Assembly (NCBI GenBank): GCA_020631075.1
Contig: JAHDHX010000003.1
Location: forward strand, 140,117 to 204,116
DNA: 64,000 nucleotides
Direction of reading: 5' to 3'
Source of the DNA: Candidatus Altimarinota bacterium
Lineage (GTDB): Bacteria; Patescibacteriota; Gracilibacteria; UBA4473
The translations under genes were made by a program, and so were the position numbers. Shown in pieces: positions 19,537 through 26,659 of the stretch. How positions within the stretch are numbered: position 1 is the stretch's first letter; every line of letters begins with the position of its first letter. The notes under the pieces were generated by a model, which was not told the DNA's origin, did no database searches, and saw only the letters and a list, made by a program, of their open reading frames with translations.

Positions 19537-20805
19537 CTACTCTTCGGTGGAGGTGGCGGCGCTGTCGATGGTGCCGACTGCCTCGGGGAAGAGGGGGTCG
19601 CGCCCTGCGTAGAACTCTTGCAGGTTGGTCTGGCCGTCGTTGTCGGGGTCCATGGTGGCGTAGTTGATGGGGGGGCGGTAGGGCCGCCCAGTGCCGTCGA
19701 CTAACTCCATGAAGACTTCCCACTCGTCGGGGAGGCCGTTGGCGTCGTTGTCAGGGTTGGGCACGCGGGGGTGCAGGCCGTTGATGGCTTCGTGGTAGTT
19801 GCTGAAGGTGTCGCCGTCGGCGTCGGCAGCGAAGCCGTCGCTGGGGTCGTTGAGGTTGAAGCCGTACTCTTGTTCGATCGCGTCGGTGAGGCCGTCGCCG
19901 TCGGTGTCTTTGTCGACGACAAAGAAAGAGGGGTTGATGGTGCGCAGAAGTGCCCCCGAGAGGAAGAGGAGCGCCATGCTGGCGAGGGCTTGAATGATGC
20001 GGGTTTTGCCTTGTTCGTATTGGTTTTGGTCGAAGCCAGCGATGCTCATCTGCACGCCGCTGATGACGATGACCAGCACGCAGACAATGCCAATGAGTGA
20101 CGCGCCGTAGCGAAACGCCACCGTGACGTAGCTGGAAAGCAGGTCGACCCCCGTGGTGCCCGTGACGGCGCTGAGGTCGCCCAGGCTTTCCTCCAGCGGG
20201 ATGCAATATCGTACCTCTTGGGCATAATACTGCGTGGTGGGGATGCGCGGGAGTTTGGAGATTTCGTAGCGCTCGGCCGCGGAGTCGAGGCCCTGGGCCT
20301 GCACAACGGCCAGCTGGTCGGGGTCGATGACGTAGTCGGTGGTCTCGACGGTGCTCCACCACTTGATCCTGCCGTCGGGGGACTCGGCACAGAAGCAGGG
20401 CCAGCGTTCGAGTGTTTCGAGATTACGGATGGGGGGGATGGGGATGGGGGGCTGGCTGTCGTCGGTGGCGGTGTAGAAGACATTGACGCACTGACCTGCG
20501 GGGAGTTTTTGGCGGAAGAAATTGATCAGTTCGGTGGGGTCGCCCTTGAGGGTACCCGTGTCGTCGGTGAGTTTGAGGTGGCAGCGTTCGTTGGGGGTAC
20601 GCTTATTGCAGGGCTGGCACTCCTCACCGACGAGGTTGTCATTCTCATCGACATTCAGCACCCAGCTGCCGTTTTCTTGTTTGTATGGGTCGCACTCTTT
20701 GGTGGTTTGGTCGGTGCTGGTGCTTTCGTCTTGGGCAAAGGCGTGGGGGGCACTGCCCAGCAGCAGCACCCAGAGGCTCAAGGTCAGTAGAAAGAGCTGC
20801 CTCAT
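19537..20805 (-). CDS. Secreted pilin-like membrane protein with calcium-binding (TSP3-like) repeats
   Basis: Signal peptide MRQLFLLTLSLWVLLLGSAP...AFA, a Cys-containing extracellular region, then two membrane helices around residues 225-290 with the block DQNQYEQGKTRIIQAL between them. The same arrangement, hydrophobic-QGK-hydrophobic, occurs in the type IV secretion pilin-like family (T4SS_pilin/TrbC-VirB2-like) common in CPR genomes. The C-terminal ~110 residues contain at least three Asp-rich loops (DKDTDGDGLTD, DADGDTFSN, DPDNDGQTN) typical of thrombospondin type-3/dockerin-like calcium sites. It overlaps the stop of the upstream pilin-like gene by 4 bp, so the two are translationally coupled. 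Assignment to a secretion or conjugation-like machine is inference; no ATPase of such a system is in the window. Confidence 0.75.
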   Translation of the reverse strand: MRQLFLLTLSLWVLLLGSAPHAFAQDESTSTDQTTKECDPYKQENGSWVLNVDENDNLVGEECQPCNKRTPNERCHLKLTDDTGTLKGDPTELINFFRQKLPAGQCVNVFYTATDDSQPPIPIPPIRNLETLERWPCFCAESPDGRIKWWSTVETTDYVIDPDQLAVVQAQGLDSAAERYEISKLPRIPTTQYYAQEVRYCIPLEESLGDLSAVTGTTGVDLLSSYVTVAFRYGASLIGIVCVLVIVISGVQMSIAGFDQNQYEQGKTRIIQALASMALLFLSGALLRTINPSFFVVDKDTDGDGLTDAIEQEYGFNLNDPSDGFAADADGDTFSNYHEAINGLHPRVPNPDNDANGLPDEWEVFMELVDGTGRPYRPPINYATMDPDNDGQTNLQEFYAGRDPLFPEAVGTIDSAATSTEE

Positions 20806-22442
20806 AACTGGCCAGAGGTAAACAGGGCGGAGATGACAAACTGCACGATGATGTAGCTGAGGAAGACCAAGGCCAGACCCATGAGGGCGTATTGGACGAC
20901 GTTTTTCCCTTGCTGGAGGGTGTTTTCGTCGCCTTGGGACATGATCATGTAGTAGGCGCCGATCACGAGCATTATCACCCCGAAGGTGCCCGCCACCCCC
21001 GTGGCCAGGCGGATGATACGCGTGAAGAGATTGACGTCGCGGTCCTCCAGTGTGGCGGTGCCTTTGCCGATCTTGTCGATCAACACATGGTGGGCGCTGT
21101 CACCGATGCTGATGCGGCGGATGTCGAACTGGCTGACGCTGTCGTTGATGAGGTATTGCTTAATGCGGGACTGCTGTTGCTGCAGCCAGCGGTAGTATTG
21201 GTCGTAGAGGTCGTGGATGGTCTGGATAGCAAAAATGCTGTTGGCTTGCATGACGCGCAGCTGGCCCTGGTGGTATTCGATGTTGTTGATCTGGCGGGTG
21301 GTGGCTTCGGTTTTTTGTTTGGCGTTTTGGTCGCGGAGTTCTTCGAGTTTTTTGCGCAAGGGGGTGTGGTAGTTTGTCTCAACGCAGGCGTAGAATTGCC
21401 CAGGGTCGGACTTGGCGGTGTAGAGCTGCTGGCCGAGATGGATGTTTTTTTCGAGTTGCTGGAAGATAGTGGCTGGGAGGCCGTGGCTGGCTTCGGGGAA
21501 GTATTTCTGGGCGTGGGTGGCGGCCACTTTGGTGAAGGCGCATTTCTGGTCACCTTCGGGGCATTGCAACACGCCGTTGGTTTCCTCCAAAAACGTGCCC
21601 GAGCCAGAGAGGAGCTGCTGGGTGCGGATGAGCTCTGGGGCATATACCTGCTGCTGGCAGTGCAGCTGGCCTTCGGCTTCGCTGATGCCGACATTGTCGA
21701 TGAAAGTCTGGCACCCGAAGGCGAAAAATTCTTGGAGGGCTTCCCACGGTTGGGCTTGGCCAGGGGGGAAGGCGTAGATGCCCGCGTCTGGTTGGTAGAG
21801 AGTAAACTCTTTTTCTTGGCCTTTGATCTGTTGGGTGTAGGTCATGGCGGCGCTGTCACCCTGACCGAAGGCCTGACGGAAGTTGCAGACGTATTTGCCT
21901 GTTTTGTCGTCTGGGGCGGGGAGGGAGCTGTCAGCGGCGGTGGCGGCGGAGGGCCGGCCGTTTTGCGTGTGGTCGAGCCAGTGGTCGGACGTTTCGAGTG
22001 GGGTGCAGTAGCGTCTGAGGGCTTGGAGGGGTTTGTTTTTGGTGGTGTCTGTGTCGGGGTCGCTGGGGGCGGTGAAGACGTCACGGGGGCCGGTGAACTG
22101 GTAGTAGGGGGTGAGGAAGAGCTTTTTTTCCTCTAAAAACGTGCTGGAGGTGGCGTCGATGGCCACGGCCCTGTCAGGGTTGCTGGTGGTTTCAGACGGG
22201 GTGAGGATGGTGTCGAGGTAGTACTTTTCGGTGTTGTCTGCGTTGGCCTTTTTTTCAGTGTAGAGGGACTGACAGCGGCTGAGTGACAGGCTTTCGCACT
22301 CCCCCGTGCAGACATCACCGCTGGAGCTGTCGGTGGTACTTTCGTCCTGCGCGAGGGCCGCCAGCGGCCACAGGCACACCCCGACCACCACCAGAAGCCC
22401 TGGCAGCCACCAGCCACGGCCGAGACAGACGGGTGAGCGCAT
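20802..22442 (-). CDS. Secreted Cys-containing protein with C-terminal pilin-like membrane domain
   Basis: Signal peptide (GLLVVVGVCLWPLAALAQDE), a ~430-residue extracellular region with scattered Cys and Gln/Lys-rich helices, then two membrane helices at the C-terminus (GVIMLVIGAYYMIMSQGDEN, ALMGLALVFLSYIIVQFVI) separated by NTLQQGKNVVQYA. This tail matches the type IV secretion pilin-like family and is shared with the downstream gene. An extended -10 (TGG-TATACT) lies 6 nt before the ATG, so the operon mRNA appears leaderless. Probably a surface or secretion-apparatus component; the extracellular region is unrecognised. Confidence 0.75.
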   Translation of the reverse strand: MRSPVCLGRGWWLPGLLVVVGVCLWPLAALAQDESTTDSSSGDVCTGECESLSLSRCQSLYTEKKANADNTEKYYLDTILTPSETTSNPDRAVAIDATSSTFLEEKKLFLTPYYQFTGPRDVFTAPSDPDTDTTKNKPLQALRRYCTPLETSDHWLDHTQNGRPSAATAADSSLPAPDDKTGKYVCNFRQAFGQGDSAAMTYTQQIKGQEKEFTLYQPDAGIYAFPPGQAQPWEALQEFFAFGCQTFIDNVGISEAEGQLHCQQQVYAPELIRTQQLLSGSGTFLEETNGVLQCPEGDQKCAFTKVAATHAQKYFPEASHGLPATIFQQLEKNIHLGQQLYTAKSDPGQFYACVETNYHTPLRKKLEELRDQNAKQKTEATTRQINNIEYHQGQLRVMQANSIFAIQTIHDLYDQYYRWLQQQQSRIKQYLINDSVSQFDIRRISIGDSAHHVLIDKIGKGTATLEDRDVNLFTRIIRLATGVAGTFGVIMLVIGAYYMIMSQGDENTLQQGKNVVQYALMGLALVFLSYIIVQFVISALFTSGQL

Positions 22443-22448
22443 CAGAGG

Positions 22449-22457
22449 AGTATACCA
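22449..22457 (-). promoter_or_regulatory. Extended -10 promoter of the pilin-like pair, leaderless
   Basis: Minus strand TGG-TATACT followed by exactly 6 nt and the ATG, which puts +1 on the start codon. Confidence 0.65.
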
Positions 22458-22527
22458 CAGATCGGGTGGTGAAGACGAGGCGGTGGGGGGTGGATTTTGT
22501 GCTGGGGGGCAGAGTTTTTCAGAAAAA

Positions 22528-24279
22528 TTATAACTTCTTGGTCATGTAGGTACTGCGGAGGGTGTATCCGAATTTACGATAGTACTCACGCGTGCCGACC
22601 CCAGCGATGATGGTCATGCGTTTGAGCTGCCACTCTTCGCGGGCGATGCGCTCGGCTTCGGCGATGAGTCGACGCCCCAGACCACGGTGCTGGCCGACGC
22701 CTTGCCCTTCGCCGACGGAGCGCTCAGCGCCGTAGGAGTGGACTTCGCGGATCAAGGCGGCGTCGTGCAGCACTGACCGAAAATGCGAGAACTGTTGCCC
22801 ACTGGGGCGACGCAGGCGCAGCAGGGCGTAGAGCGTGGAGTGGTCGGGGGACTCAAAGGAGAGGAAGCTCTCGAGCCCGTCGGAGGCGGGGTAGTCACGG
22901 CGGACGAGGACGGGCTGGGGGGTGTCTTCTGTCAGTTGCTGAAAGCCGACCTCGCGGCAGCGTATGCACCGACACGGCCAGCCGCGGTGCTCGAGGTCGT
23001 GCTCGGCGTAAAATTCTTCCCCGACGATCTGGCGGAGTTTGTGCGGTTGATCTTTGAGGATCTGGCGGAGGTTGCTGAACTTGGCGCCGTCGAGGATGTT
23101 GGTGACGGGGATGTCGCGCATCAGGCGCATGATGCGGCAATATTCAGGCACGAAGGGCTTAAATTGCAGGAGGATTTTAACGATGGTTTCGTCGTCGTAG
23201 GGCTCGTATTTGCCGTCGGCCCACCAGTCTTTGAGTTCGGCGGTCTCTAGCACGACGCAAGGGTAGATCTTAATAAAATCGGGGCGGCAGTCTTCGCGCT
23301 CGAAGACTTGCCGCAGCATAGCGAGGTCGCGCGCTGGCGTGGCACCAGGGAGCCCCGGCATGAGGTGCCAGCAGACCTTGAACCCGAAGTCTTTCATGAG
23401 TTTTTGGGCCTTGATGACGTGGCGCAGGCCGTGGCCGCGCTTAGTGAGGCGGGAGATGTCGTCGTCGAGGGTTTGGACACCGATCTCGATCCTCGTGCAG
23501 CCGTAGCGGCGCATTCGTACGAGTTCGCGTTCGTTGATGAAGTCTGGGCGGGTTTCGAGTGTGAGGCCGATGATCCGCTTGCTGGCGGTTTCGTTAATGG
23601 TCTGTGACTGAGCGAGAGTCTGGCCGCGGCTGGCTGGGGTTTCGTCGGGGGTGGTTTGGTTGGCGGCGTCGTAGCAGCGTTTGACGTACCATGACTGGTA
23701 CTTGTGCGGGAGGAAGCTCCACGTGCCGCCCATCACGATTACTTCGAGCTTGGAAACGGGGTGGCCTGACTCCTGCAAGGCGATGATGCGGTTGCGGACT
23801 TGGCGGTGGGGGTGGAATTTATTACGCAGGGCCCGCGCGGCGGCGGGTTGGTTGGACATATAGCTCTTGGGCATGCGGTCTTCGGTCGGGCAATAGACGC
23901 ACTGCCCTGGGCAGGGGTAGGGTTTGGTCAAGATGCCGATGGGGGACACGCCTGAAATGGTGCGGACGGCTCGCTTTTGTAGGAGCTTTTTGAGTGCGGG
24001 GGGCAGGGTGAGGCCCTCGGCCATAACGGTGAGCTCACGGTTGTGGATGGTCGGCACCTGGGCGCGTGCTGAGAAGGCGCATTTGCGTTTCTCGAGAGCT
24101 TTGCCGTCTGACGGGGGGGCGGCGATCAGCTCGGCCAAGAATTCTTTCACGGCTTCGGGGTGGCGCACCTTTTGACGGATGCCAAACACTTTGGCGGTTT
24201 TGTTGGGCCGTTGGCCCTTATAGACGAACTTCCCGCGGGGGGAACGGGTGATGCGGCCAGCGTCTTCGGAGGAGATCAT
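22528..24279 (-). CDS. elp3: Elp3-like radical SAM / GNAT tRNA-modification enzyme
   Basis: Radical SAM domain with iron-sulfur ligands CPGQCVYC (Cys 123, 127, 130), preceded by GVSPIGILTKPYPC. Family blocks include VIVMGGTWSFLPHKYQ, LTLETRPDFINERELVRMR, GCTRIEIGVQT and HLMPGLPGATPARDLAML. The last ~140 residues form a GNAT acetyltransferase fold (RSVGEGQGVGQHRGLGRRLI binding acetyl-CoA). 583 aa fits the family. Elp3 makes the cm5U-type modification on U34 of tRNA; stand-alone Elp3 is known in archaea and some bacteria including CPR members. It is divergent from nrdB, with the regulatory region between them. Confidence 0.92.
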   Translation of the reverse strand: MISSEDAGRITRSPRGKFVYKGQRPNKTAKVFGIRQKVRHPEAVKEFLAELIAAPPSDGKALEKRKCAFSARAQVPTIHNRELTVMAEGLTLPPALKKLLQKRAVRTISGVSPIGILTKPYPCPGQCVYCPTEDRMPKSYMSNQPAAARALRNKFHPHRQVRNRIIALQESGHPVSKLEVIVMGGTWSFLPHKYQSWYVKRCYDAANQTTPDETPASRGQTLAQSQTINETASKRIIGLTLETRPDFINERELVRMRRYGCTRIEIGVQTLDDDISRLTKRGHGLRHVIKAQKLMKDFGFKVCWHLMPGLPGATPARDLAMLRQVFEREDCRPDFIKIYPCVVLETAELKDWWADGKYEPYDDETIVKILLQFKPFVPEYCRIMRLMRDIPVTNILDGAKFSNLRQILKDQPHKLRQIVGEEFYAEHDLEHRGWPCRCIRCREVGFQQLTEDTPQPVLVRRDYPASDGLESFLSFESPDHSTLYALLRLRRPSGQQFSHFRSVLHDAALIREVHSYGAERSVGEGQGVGQHRGLGRRLIAEAERIAREEWQLKRMTIIAGVGTREYYRKFGYTLRSTYMTKKL

Positions 24280-24389
24280 GGGGGGGAAACATAAATGGAG
24301 CCCAGAGTCAGAGCAAGCGAAAACAGCGTGCTCTGGGGGACTGGATTGCTACATTTCAGTGAAGGGAATGACGAGGGAAGAAAAAATGG

Positions 24390-24417
24390 TTGACCCACTA
24401 TATGTAGTGGGTACTTT
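24390..24417 (+). promoter_or_regulatory. Promoter of nrdB
   Basis: TTGACC, 16 bp, TACTTT. The upstream NrdR box lies between the -35 and -10; the second box begins near the predicted start point, so NrdR binding would block RNA polymerase. Confidence 0.6.
24395..24410 (+). promoter_or_regulatory. NrdR box 1
   Basis: CCACTATATGTAGTGG, a perfect-arm palindrome fitting the NrdR consensus acaCwATATaTwGtgt. Its centre is 32 bp from box 2, about three helical turns, the spacing typical of paired NrdR boxes. Confidence 0.8.
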
Positions 24418-24426
24418 TTGATTGTC

Positions 24427-24442
24427 ACACAATATGTTGTGC
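24427..24442 (+). promoter_or_regulatory. NrdR box 2
   Basis: ACACAATATGTTGTGC, close to the NrdR consensus, in phase with box 1. NrdR is a Zn/ATP-cone repressor of ribonucleotide reductase genes; its gene is not in this window. Confidence 0.8.
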
Positions 24443-24546
24443 AGCGCTGAATTTCAGAAATGTGGAAAAGTGCATAATTTCTGAATAAGTTGCGACACTG
24501 AATTGTGGAAAACACATTTTGACTTTTTTTCTCTCTCTCCTTCACC

Positions 24547-25713
24547 ATGATGAACCCCACTGCCACAGCGGCCCAGCCCACCACTGGTTTGCAGACGAAT
24601 ACCACGGCTTCACTGGCTGGCACCGCGCCCAGCAGCAGCCCCATGAGCACCGCGGCCCCTGCTGCCCCTGCGGCAGCGGCGGAAGAAGTTCCCTTCCACC
24701 TGCGGACAAAGAAAAAGTCACTGATTAACCGTAGCTCGACTGACCCGAATAAAATCTTGCCGATCCAGTACAGTTTTGCGCGGGAGTGCTACAAACAGGG
24801 GGTGGCGAATAATTGGATCCCTGAGGAAGTGAGTATGCAGGCGGACATCGAACTGTGGAAAAGCCAAGATGGTCTGACCGAAGACGAGCGACGGATGATT
24901 ATCTGGAATTTGGGATTTTTTAGCACGGCGGAGAGCCTGACGGCGAATAACATCGTGCTGACGGTCTACAAAAACATCACCAACCCTGAGTGCCGGCAGT
25001 ACCTCCTGCGCCAAGCGTATGAAGAGGCGATCCACACCGACACGTTCATTTATTGCTGTGACACACTGGGCCTTGACCCAGATGATATCTACACCATGTA
25101 CGAAACGATTCCTTCGATTAAGGAAAAGGATGACTTCGTGGTCAGTCTGACGAAGTCGATCATGGACCCGAGCTTTGAGGTGAACATGGACGACCCTGCG
25201 TCAATCCAGAAGCTGGTGCATGACCTGGTGGGGTACTATGTGATTATGGAAGGGATTTTCTTTTATGCGGGGTTTGCCATGATGCTGTCGCTGCTGCGAA
25301 ACAACAAGATGGTGGGGACCGGGGAGCAGTTTCAGTACATCCTGCGGGATGAGTCGGTGCACTTGTCGTTTGGCCAGCAGCTCATCAACCAGCTGGTGGC
25401 CGAGCACCCAGAGATCTGGACGCCTGAGTTTAAGCAAGAACTGACTGATAACATCACCCGAGCGGTGGAACTGGAAGAACTGTACGCTAAAGACGCCCTG
25501 CCGCGGGGTATCCTTGGGCTGCGGTCCGACACGGTGAATGAATACTTGCAGTTCATTGCTGACCGACGCTTGGAGCGTATTGGCCTCGACAAGGTGTACA
25601 ACGCGTCAAACCCTTTCCCGTGGATGAGTGAAATTATGGATCTGTCAAAAGAAAAGAATTTCTTTGAGTCACGCGTGACGGAGTATCAACAAGGGGGATC
25701 ACTCGAGTGGTAG
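24547..25713 (+). CDS. nrdB: Class I ribonucleotide reductase beta subunit, subclass Ic type
   Basis: Metal-cofactor subunit that generates the oxidant for reduction of ribonucleotides. Predicted metal ligands: Glu129 (STAESL), Glu160 and His163 (EEAIHTDTF), Glu235 (VIMEGIFF), Glu269 and His272 (RDESVH). Position 167, equivalent to the radical Tyr122 of E. coli NrdB, is Phe, and the first ligand is Glu rather than Asp84; both are hallmarks of the Chlamydia-type Ic enzyme with a Mn/Fe cofactor and no tyrosyl radical. An extra ~55-residue Ala/Thr/Pro-rich N-terminus is present. Two adjacent ATGs open the gene; no clear Shine-Dalgarno is seen. The alpha subunit is not in the window. Regulation by NrdR is indicated by two upstream boxes. 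Confidence 0.95.
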   Translation: MMNPTATAAQPTTGLQTNTTASLAGTAPSSSPMSTAAPAAPAAAAEEVPFHLRTKKKSLINRSSTDPNKILPIQYSFARECYKQGVANNWIPEEVSMQADIELWKSQDGLTEDERRMIIWNLGFFSTAESLTANNIVLTVYKNITNPECRQYLLRQAYEEAIHTDTFIYCCDTLGLDPDDIYTMYETIPSIKEKDDFVVSLTKSIMDPSFEVNMDDPASIQKLVHDLVGYYVIMEGIFFYAGFAMMLSLLRNNKMVGTGEQFQYILRDESVHLSFGQQLINQLVAEHPEIWTPEFKQELTDNITRAVELEELYAKDALPRGILGLRSDTVNEYLQFIADRRLERIGLDKVYNASNPFPWMSEIMDLSKEKNFFESRVTEYQQGGSLEW

Positions 25714-25769
25714 ACCTCAACAATGCTTACTGAATAGTGCCCGATATAGGGGCCTCTCTCTCCTCTACG

Positions 25770-25804
25770 CCCCCAGACACTGAGTTGTCTGGGGGTGTTT
25801 TTTG
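25770..25804 (+). terminator. Terminator after nrdB
   Basis: 10-bp stem CCCCCAGACA / TGTCTGGGGG with a 6-nt loop followed by TGTTTTTTT. Confidence 0.88.
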
Positions 25805-25835
25805 ATTAATACAATATGCTGCGGGGGCAAACAGG

Positions 25836-25844
25836 TGCTATAAT
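25836..25844 (+). promoter_or_regulatory. Extended -10 promoter, leaderless
   Basis: TGC-TATAAT, a perfect extended -10, followed by exactly 6 nt and the ATG of the next gene. No -35 of note. Confidence 0.7.
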
Positions 25845-25850
25845 ACCTTG

Positions 25851-26615
25851 ATGAATAAGCCAAAGATCAGCCCAGAGGAAATAGTGGCCCTGCGGGAAGC
25901 GGGGCAAATAGTGGTCAGTCGTGGGCCAGCGCCTGCGGCCCTGCAGGGGGTCGACACCGAGACGGTGGGGGAGGTGCTGGGGGAGTATGAACGGTTGGCG
26001 GCGACGGAGCCAATCACGGCGGTGAAACTCTGGCAGGAGCTGCCCGACGACCCGACCGAGCTGACTGAGCGTGTGCTGCGGGCTGGGGTGAGCCTGTCCC
26101 CCGTGGTGCCCGCCGACGGTGAAGGTGAGCCGTATTTGCAACTGACGATCGGGGTGCTGGCGGGGGAAGCGGCGGCGGACATTGACCTGCGTGACCTGAC
26201 AGCCCTGACCCACCGCGCGTGGGCGGGTGGGGTGCTGGTGCGTGTCGGTGGTGTGACCGCGGACGCTGACCCACTGCTGGGTGGGGTGGCGACGGAAGTG
26301 CAACAGGTCGTGGGGGAAGACGCGGCCGGCCTGCTGGCCCTGCTGGCGTGGGCGACGGACAGTCCGTATAGCTTCACGCAGGAGCAAGTGACGGCCCTGA
26401 CGCGGTTGAGCTTCGTGACGGAGAGTGACCAAGAACTGGAATGGCGTGCGGCTGAGCTGCTGGCCCCCGTGCTGGGGCCACTGGCCGAGGCGGGCGCCGA
26501 CGAAGCCATGCTGGAAGAGGTGGTGACCGAAGCGATGCGGGAGATAGTGACCAGTGTGGTCAGGCTGAGCACAGAAGGGCAAGACGTGGTGCTCACGGTG
26601 GGAGCCGCCGCGTGA
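25851..26615 (+). CDS. Unknown acidic cytoplasmic protein
   Basis: 254 aa, Ala/Glu/Val/Leu-rich, without signal peptide or membrane span. It opens with MNKPKISPEEIVALREAGQ and appears mostly helical with an alternating beta segment in the middle (EPYLQLTIGVLAGEA). I do not recognise a family. The near-perfect extended -10 box placed for a leaderless mRNA strongly supports both the gene and this start. Ends with TGA. It converges on gyrA with ~45 bp between. Confidence 0.75.
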   Translation: MNKPKISPEEIVALREAGQIVVSRGPAPAALQGVDTETVGEVLGEYERLAATEPITAVKLWQELPDDPTELTERVLRAGVSLSPVVPADGEGEPYLQLTIGVLAGEAAADIDLRDLTALTHRAWAGGVLVRVGGVTADADPLLGGVATEVQQVVGEDAAGLLALLAWATDSPYSFTQEQVTALTRLSFVTESDQELEWRAAELLAPVLGPLAEAGADEAMLEEVVTEAMREIVTSVVRLSTEGQDVVLTVGAAA

Positions 26616-26659
26616 CGCAGCGGGGGGCTATGAAGAATACTGGGGCGGGTTTACACGGA

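Noticed and set aside
20892..22136. 414-aa plus-strand ORF opposite the pilin-like gene
   Set aside because: Same reason: high-GC antisense shadow, low-complexity Val/Gly/Glu composition.
24276..24650. Minus-strand ORF of 124 aa over the nrdB promoter region
   Set aside because: It covers the NrdR boxes and the nrdB start and has no recognisable protein character; it is an antisense shadow.
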